Part shown: piece by piece, positions 45,630-58,269 of the stretch
How the letters are laid out: each line of letters opens with the position of its first letter
Numbering within the stretch: the first letter of the stretch is position 1
Origin: Molanna angustata
Lineage: Eukaryota; Arthropoda; Insecta; Trichoptera; Molannidae
Length of the DNA stretch: 64,000 nucleotides
Direction: 5' to 3'
Assembly: GCA_963576475.1 (NCBI GenBank)
Contig: OY754987.1
Location: 5,554,036 to 5,618,035, forward strand
Translations under genes and position numbers: made by a program
Notes under the pieces: model-generated
What the model was told of the DNA's origin: nothing
What the model saw: the letters and a program-made list of their open reading frames with translations, nothing else
Database searches by the model: none

Positions 45630-45940
45630 CTAAAAACATGATATATTAAAACCGCCTAATGCACTATGAAGTAACGTGTTAGTAAGGGTAACTATACTTA
45701 TAGGCATATAACCCTAAATCTAGTGACTGAAAACATGATATATTAATACAGCCTAATACACTGTGAAATTACGTGTTAGTAAGGGTAATTAGTAATTATG
45801 TAAAGGGTTTATACGTGATTAAAATTATAGGAAACCCAAAATTTGTTGTTTTTTTTTTCATTTTAAGAACAAACCTGACTTGAAATGAAAAAATACTTTA
45901 TTGGTCATTCACGTGATATAAGCACTTAAAATATTTACTT
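45630..45940. other. intergenic, short direct repeat
   Basis: A direct repeat of about 65 bp (ctagtgactaaaaacatgat; gtgttagtaagggtaa) at 45630-45695 and 45718-45787. No gene. Confidence 0.6.
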
Positions 45941-45944
45941 CTGG

Positions 45945-46076
45945 GGGGGATGTAATTATTATATGGAGTTTTACAATATCTTTAGATGTCATAGAACTTC
46001 ATACGATAATTATATCCATGATATGGGTAATCACTGGGGTTTTGATTTCGCCGGTCGAACCAGACTTGCCCCCCTG
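45945..46076. mobile_element. MITE of the 19387 family, partial
   Basis: tccatgatatgggtaatcac, gggttttgatttcgccggtc and gacttgcccccctg match the right arm of 19387-19552. Confidence 0.7.
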
Positions 46077-46192
46077 TACATCTATGTAGTTTGGAGGAAT
46101 TCAAAAAAAAAATTAAAAAGTCATATTTTTAATAAGTGAGTAATATAGGGGTATTTATGGTGAATTTTATAACTGTGTGACGAACATTCCCT

Positions 46193-46236
46193 AGAGATAT
46201 ATCATAAAAATACTCATGTATTTTTATGATATATCT
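46193..46236. repeat. perfect short palindrome, 20-bp arms
   Basis: gagatatatcataaaaatac, TCAT, then its inverse. It sits at the left edge of Helitron-like copy H4. Confidence 0.9.
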
Positions 46237-46237
46237 C

Positions 46238-46700
46238 ATGAAATATCTCAAAAACAAAAAAAGCTAGATACGCTGAAAATTGATATAAATATAGACAAAT
46301 ACAAAATCTAATTTATTTTTGAAGTTCTAGTTTCTCAAAAATTTTTAAGATTAAATTTATGTGTTTAGCTGCCTATATTTCCAAAGTTTTTAAACTCTGA
46401 TCGAAAAAAGCCAAAACACCTCAACTAGATAATTTCATTTTCAAAAAAATATAAACATTGTCAAACTTTTTTTTATTTATTTTTTATTAAATTTAGTGAC
46501 ATCGCTTCATACAATTTGTAAGGCAGTATACACTACACAATATCTCACTCAATAGTTTGATACTTAATCTCCAAACATACATACATACCATCATGCTGTT
46601 TTCATATTCTGGGTAGGTAAAAAGGACTGACCTCTATACTGTCCTATCCTGATATACATTCCTATATTTTTTCATATAGAAAACAAAATATCTTTAAAAC
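46238..46700 (+). mobile_element. Helitron-like family, internal/3' piece (H4)
   Basis: aaagctagatacgctgaaaa through ttagtgacatcgcttcatac and accatcatgctgttttcata follow H1; both ends are missing. Confidence 0.7.
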
Positions 46701-46719
46701 GACAAAAAACTATTTTTAT

Positions 46720-47595
46720 TCGAAAATAATATCGACAGTAAGGCGTAATTTGATATTATAATTTTGTCAAAATAAAATTAGATTACATATGTATTGTAGT
46801 AAAAAAAAACATTTTTTAGTTGTGTCAATTTTGAATCAATGAAGCCATTATAAGATGTTCTGATGAATAATTGAATTTTACTGTAGATGATTCTGTAAAG
46901 ATTTGCACTAGTATCATGTACCTACCTAGTACTTAATCGAACCAGGTATAACAAACTGTCATAAATATTTTTATTTTATTTTTTTATTTTATTTACATAT
47001 TTAAATACAGTACATTTCATAAAAAGTATACATGGTAAAATATTGAAATTTTACTATCTCACTAGGCTGAATGCCTGTTCTGAGGTAGTACTCATAAAGC
47101 ATTTAGTTAAAGGTTATATATTGAGGATATATTATTAAGATTACATAACTATAAAAATATATATATTTTTACAGGATTTGTAAGATAATTTAGATGTTCA
47201 ATATATATGTGTGCAAATTTAAGTTAAAATGTGTATTAGTGCTGTTTCCGATCCCTGTCTGCCCTTATTCATAAGCCAAAGTGTTACCAAATGCTTGAAA
47301 TTGTTGTGCGTGGACGAGGGTAGTGTATCGTTATTAATAATATTAAATATTTTTGGAGCAAGATAGGTATCTGTAATGTCTTTGTCCGTAAGTAGTACGT
47401 GTCCAAGGTGGTAGAAAGTTATGTCGATGTCTTGTGTTGTATACGTTTTGCCCCGTAGTATTACTTGTACTTCTATCTTTGTTAAAATGTGTAACTATTG
47501 TTCGTATGTAAAGTTGTCTGACATCAAGTACATTGAATTATCTTATGTGTAGTTATAAAATACGTTATAAAAAAGACAAAATTTGATTCGAAGCA
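46720..47595. other. intergenic, no clear gene
   Basis: Low-complexity AT-rich DNA. The stretch 47230-47530 resembles a decayed minus-strand LINE RT end, but no frame survives. Confidence 0.35.
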
Positions 47596-47599
47596 AGTG

Positions 47600-47850
47600 G
47601 GTTGTGGCCAAAGATAAACTCTTCACTACTAAGTATCTAAGTAAGATACCTGACTCCTTAGCTAAAGGTCCCGTGTTTAATTTCCAGTCGAGAAATAGTT
47701 TTAATTGTGTTACCAGTCTGGATCTGTGAGACGATGAATATTATAAGTCTCCAGAATGTGGCAAATTGTTATTGGGTGTGTGATAAATAATATTCGACAT
47801 TGAGGCCGTTAGATGCCCGAAAAATTAACACAAGAGATATAAGACAGGAA
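47600..47850 (+). mobile_element. tRNA-derived SINE type A, copy 3
   Basis: aaggtcccgtgtttaatttcc (B box region) and the body gtctggatctgtgagacgat, agtctccagaatgtggcaaa, gttagatgcccgaaaaatta. The head is diverged. Confidence 0.75.
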
Positions 47851-48399
47851 AAAATTGAAATGAAAGTATGATAGAAAGATCAAAAGTAACTGATATAAAT
47901 ACACCGTGTGGTGACCCTTAAATTGAAATGGAGTGGACATTGAGAGTTTTCGCAGTCTCCTACCCCACTCCATAGGGAAAGGTTATAGAACTATACCTAT
48001 CTTCTGTTCTGTTCCTCCTCGAAGCGGCTGCTCGTCGGACAACTATCAGCATATTTCATACCATTACCACTAAGAGTCCAACCACAAACGTGAAGGCCCG
48101 TCAATCATGGCGAGGATTTTCCGCCCAACAGTGCTACGGTAACACGTGACTGTTTCAAGGAACCTTCACCACGCCTATAGTACTTTCAGTTCTTCGATTT
48201 CTACGCCAAGCGCAGCGTCAGCTACACCTGACTCATCAGCATGGCTGACTACCGCCGAGCGGGTCGTGCCCACCAGTCACGCCGGGGGCTCCTCCACCCC
48301 TTAGTACTCGTGTTGGCGATTTACAGGTACCACACCATGTGAACAGTACTTTCAGTTCACTATTTCCACGCTCAGTGAATGGATGCAGGCTGGATCGAG

Positions 48400-48850
48400 C
48401 GAGACATTAAGGCGTAAGAATTGAAAGGACTGGATAAGGGAATAGACTGCATGGACACGTAGCCAGAAACTCGGAAGATGAGTGCATAAAGAGCGTGCTG
48501 ACTTGGAGACCTTGTAAGACAAAGACAGGTGTGGGACGACTGCAGCTGAGGTGGAGGGAGAATATACAACGATATGCTGGCACGTCCAAGATGCAGACAG
48601 CACAGGACAGCTGACGATATGAAGACAAATGGAGGAGACAGAAAAACTAAGATATAATAAGGAGCTAATTGTTTTGGATGTACCTACCTACACAGAATTG
48701 AATTCAATGCGGCATAAACACTGTAATGTCGGGTTTTGTAGTTATGTCGGGAATTCCACTAAAGAACACTAAGGAGTTTGTCTACCTCGGGACTCGGGAG
48801 CAAAATAACATGGGGCGGTCAGTCTAAGAGCGAGGTTGACAACCGTATAC
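48400..48850 (+). mobile_element. non-LTR RT remnants (two C-terminal pieces)
   Basis: 48400-48660 reads HGHVARNSEDECIKSVLTWR then RLQLRWRENIQRYAG, the GHV.R..D..W..VL.W.P...R.RP..RW.D ending of endonuclease-RT LINEs. 48750-48875 reads KEFVYLGT then EVDNRIHQARLAFNK, a different, more N-terminal RT piece that is cut at about 48880. Confidence 0.75.
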
Positions 48851-48859
48851 ATCAAGCAA

Positions 48860-49497
48860 GACTCGCATTTAATAAAAGATAAAAAAATAAAGTCGAACAA
48901 TAGGTACAAAATCGACAGTCTCGAGAATAGACGCACAGTAAATGATATGATGCTTCTGTACAACGTTATAAATAATAATATCGACTGCCCCTCAATACTC
49001 AATACCATTTCGTTTAATATTCCTACTCGCAGAACTAGACATATACATTTATTCCACCTTCCAATTCATCGCACCAATTACGCACAAAACATGACAATTC
49101 ATAGAATGTGCGATACATACAATAACAGATTTCAAGAGTTTGACATCTTCCACCTCAGCTCCACAACATTCAAATACTCTATACAAAAGAAGATCAATAA
49201 CCGCTTATTATAGGAAACCTTGACGGCATTAATTTCTCTTTTTTCTTTTTTTTTTCCTTTTAGTTGAATATTATGTTTTAAATCATTGTTAACTTGAAAT
49301 GTTGCTCTTACCTACATACCAACCTATGATCATATTTTATTTTTTTATTTTTTGCAAACTTGTATTATTTTATATTAATCATAACGACAAAATGTAATAG
49401 TCCTTAATACTTGATGTTACTATTGTATTGTACTATGTCTTAACGCTGTTTTTTGTCCAACTTTAACCTAAATAAATAAATAAATACCTAAAACTAA
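48860..49497 (+). mobile_element. nested LINE 3' end inserted into another LINE
   Basis: YKIDSLENRRTVNDMMLLYN then CPSILNTISFNIPTRRTRH and TYNNRF match the C-terminal RT of the 50395-50885 family. Ends in aaataaataaataaata at 49470-49490. It interrupts the RT whose halves are at 48750-48875 and 49505-49930. Confidence 0.8.
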
Positions 49498-49504
49498 GAA
49501 TACC

Positions 49505-49930
49505 TACTCTTCATTAAGACCTATGTATGGAGTTATCTTGATGTATGGCTGCGAGACATGGTGCTTATCCGAAAGAGATAAAAGGAGACTGGAGGCTTTT
49601 GAGATGTGGTCCTATAGAAGACTATTAGGAATTTCCTGGAGAGACCACATAACGAATGAGGAGGTTCTCCAAAGAATCGAAGGAGGAAGACAACTGCTCA
49701 GGACATTGTCCGAAAGGCGTGCAAGATGGATCGGCCATGTAATACGACAAGAGGGCCTCTTGCACGTCATAATGGAGGGTATGACCGAGGGGACAAGCTC
49801 TAGGGGACGCCCACGCCGAGAGTATCTGGAGGACCTGCTGGTATATAGATGTTGATTTCAAAAGAGCCGCACAAGACAGGGAAGAATGGAAGAATGCAAT
49901 TGAAGAAATTGCTGCAAACCAATCCCAGGA
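49505..49930 (+). mobile_element. non-LTR RT C-terminus, right half after insertion
   Basis: KTYVWS then, one frame over, ILMYGCETWCLSERDKRRLE, RIEGGRQLLRTLSERRARWI and GRPRREYLEDLL: the YGCE.W...LE.F....R...I.W.D..TN.E...R hallmark of endonuclease-RT LINEs. One frameshift near 49523; frame ends at 49855. Confidence 0.85.
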
Positions 49931-50012
49931 TTGAAACCAGAGAAGAAAATATTATACCCGTTAAGAAATCGATGCAAAATCTAAATGTTATACTATATCT
50001 GTAAAAATGTAG

Positions 50013-50885
<873 letters not shown>

Positions 50886-51199
50886 TATAGACATAGACAT
50901 GTTATGCTATATAGACATGTTACTATGGTATAGACAAGAAATCCATTATTACAAACTGTCATTATATTATGTACATACATGTTTTTATAAACCTTGAAAA
51001 TTATATTTACTATTAATTTTGAGACAGGTTCTTGAAAAATTATACCTAGGTATAATTATTTATTCATTATATAATATTTTCTTATTACCTACTTATGCTT
51101 TTAAGTACTTGAGTTCAAATACCTCTTCGTGAATATCTCTTGTATTGCTATGACACCTATTTTATGTTGAGTCAGCAAACGCGCCAATAGATCGCACTT

Positions 51200-51408
51200 G
51201 AGAGAGGGATATCCCCTCTATGTTAAAGTGGCCAAAGGTACCGGGTTAGAACTCAGTTTTTAATTGTGTTTTCTGTTTGAATCAGTGAGATGATTAATAT
51301 CTGTGAGATGATAGAAGATAATATCTAAATAAAAATGCCTCCAAATATTCCAAAATGTGGTAACTTGTTGGGTTCTTGTTAAATAAATATTTGACATAGT
51401 ACCTGTTA
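51200..51408 (+). mobile_element. tRNA-derived SINE type A, copy 4
   Basis: ggtaccgggttagaactcag (B box), caaatattccaaaatgtggt, tgacatagtacctgttaggg. It runs directly into the minisatellite. Confidence 0.7.
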
Positions 51409-51838
51409 GGGTCGGGAGGCACTGAAGGGACGGGAGGCACTGAAGGGACGGGAGGCACTGAAGGGACGGGAGGCACTGAAGGGACGGGAGGCACTGAAGG
51501 GACGGGAGGCACTGAAGGGACGGGAGGCACTGAAGGGACGGGAGGCACTGAAGGGACGGGAGGCACTGAAGGGACGGGAGGCACTGAAGGGACGGGAGGC
51601 ACTGAAGGGACGGGAGGCACTGAAGGGACGGGAGGCACTGAAGGGACGGGAGGCACTGAAGGGACGGGAGGCACTGAAGGGACGGGAGGCACTGAAGGGA
51701 CGGGAGGCACTGAAGGGACGGGAGGCACTGAAGGGACGGGAGGCACTGAAGGGACGGGAGGCACTGAAGGGACTGGAGGCACTGAAGGGACGGGAGGCAC
51801 TGAAGGGACGGGAAGCACTGAAGGGAAGGGAGGCATGG
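51409..51838. repeat. 18-bp minisatellite, about 23 copies
   Basis: Unit actgaagggacgggaggc with very few variants. As 18 is a multiple of 3, all six frames can stay open; the PSLQCL and PPVPSV repeat frames are not genes. Left border is SINE A, right border is the Helitron helicase C-terminus. Confidence 0.97.
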
Positions 51839-53075
51839 TGTGCCCAAATCTAAGCCATAAACATACATAGTTTGGTCTTTTTTTTTTGATTGTCATTGCG
51901 AATACCAATCTAATTAGAAATTGAACGCGTTTTAATTCAATTACCACTTCTGTGGTAATCATTGGGATTCGTGACAGCAATACATTTTCGCCTCGGAACT
52001 TGCCATTTAAAATGCTGGTTTCGACAATGTTTTTCATCAATTTTTTAATGACCGATCACGTTCCATTGCACAGCGATGGTGGGTTCAAATTCCGAAGTAA
52101 AATAACCGGAGATCCAACTTTTAGTTGTAGATGGTGCGGTGACATGCCTGGCAAAACCAATGAGTTCAAATCTCTGTTGGATAATTAATAGCTTCGTTGA
52201 CATCGCAAACTGTATCGATCGATCTGTATAACACCAAATCGCCTGGCATCAACTATTGTATCTTGAAATTATTGTATCATTGACGTGCACATTTTTACTG
52301 CCAAAATTCATGATTCATGTATTATGTGTGTACAACGGGAAATATGCTATCGATGAGAGTATTTTGCGAATTAATGATTGTGCAGAAATCGGTCGGCAAT
52401 TTTATGCATCCATTATTTTCATGGACAGCTACTTTTCCATCGCCGATATCTAACAATTGTTTTGAGAATGTATCAGCTGATGGATCTTGAAGCATTTAAA
52501 CGCGCATGTTTACTTTTAGCTGTACCTACTTTTTCAACATTACGCCACAGTGGCGATGATTTCAAGCTAACATTGATCTCATCAGCGTACGTTGAACGCA
52601 GAATGATGGGAAGTGTTTGTCTGAAATCACCTGAAAGGAGTAACAGAGAGCCGCCGAATAGTTTGTCGATGTTTTTATATCATTCGGTTTCCTGTTCAAC
52701 GCATCAAGCGAATGTTTGTGTGCCATAGTGAATTCATCCCAGCTGTTCTGCCTCCATCCAACAAAGTTGCTGCAATGCCAGATGATGCAACGGCCAATGC
52801 GATGCCATTATTTGATCGTATTTTGGCGAGACTAAGCGGAATGAGAAATGTTTTGCCAGTTCCACCTGATGCATCCTAAAAAAAAGAATCCACCTTTTCC
52901 TCCCAAAACTGCCTACAAAATGCGGTCGTAAATGATTCTTTGTTCATCAGTCAGTAGTAGTGAGACATTGAGTGTAACAATATCGTACAGTAGTTGATCA
53001 GTAGACGCATCTGGAATTTCCGCAGAAATTATACTATCGATTTCTTCACTGATAGAATCGATGTACAAACAATAA
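51838..53075 (-). pseudogene. Helitron Pif1-type helicase, broken
   Basis: Minus-strand pieces in order: AEIPDASTDQLLYDIV (52990-53045), LDASGGTGKTF with Walker A then IALAVASSGIAATLLDGGRT (52730-52880), DFRQTLPIILRSTYADEIN (52570-52630), FSKQLLDIGDGKVAVHENNG, and VGSPVILLRNLNPPSLCNGT then KRVQFLIRLVFAMTIKK (51870-52130). This is the C-terminal helicase of RepHel proteins. The Walker B segment between Walker A and DFRQ is deleted and there are stops and frameshifts. The Rep nuclease is not present. Confidence 0.9.
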
Positions 53076-53350
53076 TAATTTCAATTTCACTTTTCCATCC
53101 CTTTTGTTCGCTCCTCATCCTCTCCTTTTCCGTTCTGATTTTCCTCTCCTTTCTGAATTTGTGTTATTTCTCACTTTTTGTTTTGCTGTCTTATACTGGT
53201 TGTGTTGTTGTCTTATTATGTATAAGCCGAAACTATGTTATGTACTTTTGAAATCAGATGGTTGACTGGAAGAAATTGCCTCCAAGAAATAAGTCCACCA
53301 TTTGTACTTTGTAATTTTATGTATGTTCAAAAAAGTGTTATATGAATAAA
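53076..53350 (+). mobile_element. LINE 3' UTR inserted beside the Helitron helicase
   Basis: gttgactggaagaaattgcc, aagaaataagtccaccattt and tgtacttt followed by aataaataaataaaa, the common lepidopteran jockey/CR1 3' end. Confidence 0.65.
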
Positions 53351-53439
53351 TAAATAAAAAATTATCGTACGACAGTTATTAATCAATTGCCATCTTATAA
53401 CTTTATTGCGCATCTGTGGATTTAAGTTAAAAAAGTAAT

Positions 53440-53712
53440 ATCGCTATTAAAAATTAGGGGTTAGTGGTAAAAGGGTGTAAACTTAGGATTATATGTATTT
53501 TTTAATGCCAATTCTTAAAAAAATGTCAAAAAACTAAAAAAAAAAATCTGGAGAGGGCCACCCTTATCACCTAGGGGTATAAAAAATAGCATACAACCTA
53601 TTCTCAGACCTACCAAACATACACAAAAAAAATCATAAAAATCGGTCAAGACGTTTCGGAGGAGTTCGATAACAGACACTGTGACACGAGATTTTTATAT
53701 ATAAGATAATGA
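53440..53712 (+). mobile_element. RTE-type LINE 3' end
   Basis: ctattctcagacctaccaaa, aaaatcggtcaagacgtttc, ggaggagttcgataac, gtgacacgagatttttatat and ataagat tail are, from memory, standard for RTE-like 3' ends in moths. Confidence 0.5.
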
Positions 53713-54005
53713 AGATATAGAGAACAGTTATCTAGGAAGTGTTGAAAAATGTATGGAAAACTGCAATATTTTGCCAACCAAGACGTCAAACGTACTCAGT
53801 GCACGGACTACTCCATCTTGTAGGTAATTTATAATATGGAAATCTTTGACTAGGCTATGCTTGTCCAAGAATAGCGTTATGTAAATCAGTTCTAATTTTT
53901 TTAATTAAATTTATTTTTATAAGATACCTACATAATAATATCAAGTTCACAAGGTTTTAATTCTGGTAGGTTGAGGTGGGACAGAAGTGTAGGTATGCAT
54001 TTTTT

Positions 54006-54175
54006 TTATAAAAATGAATATGTCCTTGTTAAACAAGTACATATACATCTTCCTACGTTCCCTAAAATAAGCAAATAAATGCTTGTGTGAACGAAATCGG
54101 TCAAGGCGGGATTCGAACTCGCGACCACTGGATTACTAACCCAGAGCGCTAACCGCTCTGCCACCGACCCATCTG
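54006..54175 (-). mobile_element. tRNA-Thr-type SINE
   Basis: On the minus strand: ggcagagcggttagcgctct, gggttagtaatccag, gagttcgaatcccgcc, then the common tail ending in an A/T-rich run at the left. It could fold as a tRNA, but its tail shows it is a SINE. Confidence 0.85.
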
Positions 54176-54228
54176 TGTAGTAAATTGTGAAATATTGCTT
54201 AATGTAAAAAGGCTTTTATTTTATTCAT

Positions 54229-55108
54229 TGATTACATATTATTTATGTAATTTGAACTTTACATATTTTTTATGTAATTTAAACTTTACATATTATTTAT
54301 GTAATTTGAACTTTACATATTATTTATGTAATTTGAACTTTACATATTATTTATGTAATTTGAACTTTACATATTATTTATGTAATTTGAACTTTACATA
54401 TTATTTATGTTATTTGAACTTTACATATTATTTATGTAATTTGAACTTTACATATTATTTATGTAATTTGAACTTTACATATTATTTATGTAATTTGAAC
54501 TTTACATATTATTTATGTATGTAATTTGAACTTTACATATTATTTATGTAATTTGAACTTTACATATTATTTATGTAATTTGAACTTTACATATTATTTA
54601 TGTTATTTGAACTTTACATATTATTTATGTAATTTGAACTTTACATATTATTTATGTAATTTGAACTTTACATATTATTTATGTAATTTGAACTTTACAT
54701 ATTATTTATGTATGTAATTTGAACTTTACATATTATTTATGTAATTTGAACTTTACATATTATTTATGTAATTTGAACTTTACATATTATTTATGTTATT
54801 TGAACTTTACATATTATTTATGTAATTTGAACTTTACATATTATTTATGTAATTTGAACTTTACATACTATTTATGTAATTTGAACTTTACATATTATTT
54901 ATGTATGTAATTTGAACTTTACATATTATTTATGTAATTTGAACTTTACATATTATTTATGTAATTTGAACTTTACATATTATTTATGTTATTTGAACTT
55001 TACATATTATTTATGTAATTTGAACTTTACATATTATTTATGTAATTTGAACTTTACATATTATTTATGTAATTTGAACTTTACATATTATTTATGTAAT
55101 TTGAACTT
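54229..55108. repeat. 27-bp tandem array with 193-bp higher-order repeat
   Basis: About 32 units of taatttgaactttacatatt type. A 4-base duplication (atgtatgtaa) recurs at about 54513, 54706 and 54899 and a gtt variant at 54601, 54794 and 54987, both 193 bp apart (7 x 27 + 4). Open frames of NFTYYLC repeats are artefacts. Confidence 0.97.
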
Positions 55109-55109
55109 T

Positions 55110-55555
55110 TTAAGTCCTCGAAAGATTATACGTACCAATGTATATACATAAAAGGGTTTCTGAATACATTTAGAAATACTTATTAGGGATTTTATATTAT
55201 ATTTCATTCTATTTATCCTTATTGAATTCAACATTATTTATGGCAGGTATTAGAATATGAATGGCGTTAACTGAACATAACTTTGAAACAACACAACTTC
55301 CAAGAATGTCCATAAGACAAGGAAGGTTTCCTACATATGTTTCAAATAGATTCAGTTTATAAAATGTAACTACCTTTGTAAGGTCCTGGAATGGGCTAAT
55401 TTATATCCTAGTCACGTACCTACTTAATTTCTACACATCACACACCATCTTCAAACACTATTAGGTACCTATCCGATGTTTTATTTTATTTTGTATTAGT
55501 TTTATTAAGTTAAATGTGAAGTAATAAGATGACTCATCAAAAAATAGTTTTGAAC
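55110..55555. other. intergenic, no feature seen
   Basis: Unique-looking AT-rich DNA between the 27-bp array and a LINE remnant. Confidence 0.5.
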
Positions 55556-55557
55556 TG

Positions 55558-55870
55558 TCAATTTGTTATGATAAATTCAGAAAAGTAAAAATTTACATAC
55601 ATACATAACGTCATTTCTCTTACGGGGTAAGTATAGAGAACCGAGCGCCATACTTCTCTGTCTTTGCATAAATTCCTAGTTTCCTTTACATCCATGCATC
55701 GTCTCACACATGTTCGTCGATTTTTCAAGCTTCTTATGTTTCCTTCTTTCAAATACTTTCGGTGGCGACCCCTGCTATTCACTCCATCTCTTACACCCAT
55801 GTATATTTTTTGGTCAGTCGATATTGTAAAAATATACAATACAATAAATAAAAAAAAATTGGATGTGGTT
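55558..55870 (-). mobile_element. LINE RT C-terminal remnant
   Basis: DQKIYMGVRDGVNSRGRHRK, KEGNIRSLKNRRTCVRRCMD and VWRSVLYTYPVRE: closest relative of 35950-36400 and the most complete 3' end of the family. Confidence 0.65.
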
Positions 55871-55982
55871 TGAATTTTGATTTAGAGTTTAGTGTTGGCC
55901 ACAACCCATTTGTTTTTTATATAAAAAATCTTTAAAAATCTATATTGATTGCTTCCCACATACATGCTTCGCCTTAGTGGTA

Positions 55983-56078
<96 letters not shown>
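55983..56078. repeat. (AT)n microsatellite
   Basis: About 48 AT units. Confidence 0.97.
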
Positions 56079-56081
<3 letters not shown>

Positions 56082-56286
56082 GCAATACTTGTTGCGTCAC
56101 CTATGTGAAATTCGTATAGGGTTGTTGCGTCCACCAACTTTTCGCGTCCGGTATACGGACGCAAGATAATTTTCACGCCAAAAACTACCATTCTGTTGCT
56201 TATACCATAGAGAATCAACTGGCAAAAATTTACATGGAAGCAAAAAAAATATCAAAATATCTTGAAATGAATATTATTAGTTCAAC

Positions 56287-56467
56287 CATTGGCCGCACGG
56301 AGATTTATTCAGTGTATATTTTGAAGGTGTATATTTTTACTAAGCCACCGATCGTTTTGCATCCGCGGCAAAATATTACATGTTGACCTTGGCCGCACGG
56401 AGATTTGTTCGGAGTATATTTTGAAGGTGATTTATATATATGGCTCCGATCGTCTTGCGTCCGCGCT
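56287..56467. repeat. direct duplication, about 103-bp period
   Basis: ttggccgcacggagattt, gtatattttgaaggtg and ccgatcgt(t/c)ttgc(a/g)tccgcg occur twice. Flanked at 56140-56165 by a related tatacggacgcaagat segment. Confidence 0.75.
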
Positions 56468-56547
56468 CAATACTCTTCAACCATGTCTCTGTGACCTTCG
56501 CGATAAAATGAATACAATTCAACGCATTTTAAATATTGCCTTGAAAA

Positions 56548-56790
56548 AGCGCGTACCTACTTACTTTTATTTTTACGACTTCATACAACTGTCGATATAT
56601 GTATTGATACCTACTCTCTCTCGTGCGCGTACCTACTTACTTTCAGTTTTACAAAGTTCATACTAGGTATATGTTGATTTGATTATTGTTACTTTCTCAT
56701 GCGCGTACCTACTTACTTTTATTTTTACATAATTCATAAAACTATCAATTTGTTTATTGTTACTCTGATGCGCGTACCTACTTACTTACT
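56548..56790. repeat. 70-80-bp tandem repeat, 4 partial copies
   Basis: Each unit starts gcgcgtacctacttacttt and holds a ttcata.aactatcaat-type segment. Confidence 0.75.
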
Positions 56791-56805
56791 ATTGCAATGT
56801 TAATA

Positions 56806-57050
56806 TTTTTTATAGAAAATTTCCATATATCTCAGAAACCATAAAAGCTAGAACACTGAAAATTGGAATAAACATAGACATATACAAAATCTAAAATGAG
56901 TTTTTTCAAAAAAATTCCAGGGTTTCTCAAACATTTTTTGTAAAGAAAAATATTTTTTTATGATAAATTTATGAGTTTAACTGCCTATGTTTCCATTTTT
57001 TTGAATATAGAAAAAAACCGAAAAACCCCAACTAGATAATTTAATTTTCC
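56806..57050 (+). mobile_element. Helitron-like family, internal piece (H5)
   Basis: atatctcagaaaccataaaa to ccccaactagataatttaat; it abuts the 5' end of H6. Confidence 0.75.
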
Positions 57051-58268
57051 AACTGTCGATTCGTTTATGAGAATTCAATTCTCTGAATGAATCGTCCTTA
57101 TTAAGCCAAGATGCGTGTACGAAAGAACATTTTTTATGGCGTAGTGGACTTTTTGCATGCTAATAACATCAACTAGAGGCCTCGCAGCATATATGTTCCA
57201 TTACATGGATTTACTCAGAATACGGAGTAGAACATTTTATGTGAGTTTTGTGTGTCTGTGTGTCCGTCCCCTCTTATAACTTTTGATCCGCTCAATTTAC
57301 AGAGCCCAAAATTTCAGAATATATAAAAAGTTATAGGCCTACAAAACTTTTATACTTAGAATTTTGAATTTTTGTTTCAGTCAGGGGTTATAAACTTTTG
57401 AAATTTTGGTATATTTTTCCATATATCTCAGAAACCATAAAAGCTAGAACGCTGAAAATTGGTATAAATATAGACAAACACAAAATATCAAATGAGTATT
57501 TAAAAAAAAATCCAGGGTTTCTCAAACATTTTTTAATAAGAAAAATATTTTTTTATGAAAAATTTATGAGTTTAACTGCCTATATTTCCAAATTTTTTTA
57601 AAAACATTGAAAAAACCGAAACACCCCAAGTAGATAATTTTATTTTCTATAAAAAATATAACCATTGTATTAGCACATCTCAAATTCTTTTTAACAATTT
57701 TTATAAAAATTGAATTTAGTGACGACATTCCTTCATACAATTTGTATGGCAGTCGCCTACACACAATATCTAAGAAGACTTAATTGTTTGATACTAATCT
57801 CCAAACATACATACATACCATCATGCTGTTTTCATATTCTGGGTAGGATCAAAGGACTGACATCCATACTATCCTATCTTGACATACATACATAATTTAA
57901 CTGTCACAATCCTTTTCCCATCCTTTTTTTTCTCTTCCCTTCCTTTCCCGTCACAGGCAAACATACATCTTAGTTATATTTAAATTAATGATGTTTAAAA
58001 TGTTTCATATTTAATATCTGTGGACATATGTAATTGGTCTGTTTATTTTTATTTTATAGTGTATTATACTATTTTAGTATTTTAAGACTGTATTTGTCCC
58101 TAAATAAATAAATAAATAAATAAATACCTAGGTAATGTGTTGTATAGAAAACCAAATATCTTTAAATATTAAACAATTTATATTTATGGGTTTATAGTTT
58201 GATACTTATTCATCAACTATACATACTATCGCTATCGACAGTTGGATCTCATGTGTTACATGCAACTA
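57050..58268 (+). mobile_element. Helitron-like element, copy H6
   Basis: Complete block order as in H1, from tccaactgtcgattcg to catgtgttacatgcaactaa followed by T. Interrupted by a LINE tail at about 57893-58127. Confidence 0.8.
57893..58127 (+). mobile_element. LINE 3' tail inserted in H6
   Basis: ctgtcacaatccttttccca through gtccctaaataaataaataa; the H1 sequence acatacat|acctaggta is split around it. Confidence 0.65.
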
Positions 58269-58269
58269 A

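Noticed and set aside
51260..52040. 202- and 248-residue frames of PSLQCL and PPVPSV repeats
   Set aside because: Produced by the 18-bp minisatellite fused to the Helitron helicase end.
54118..54172. Possible genuine tRNA-Thr gene
   Set aside because: The same head occurs five times, always followed by the same non-tRNA tail, so it is a SINE; the 54-kb copy also lacks a clean acceptor stem.
54195..55151. Four consecutive open frames of NFTYYLC repeats
   Set aside because: The 27-bp unit is a multiple of three and has no stop in this frame, so the frames follow from the array, not selection.
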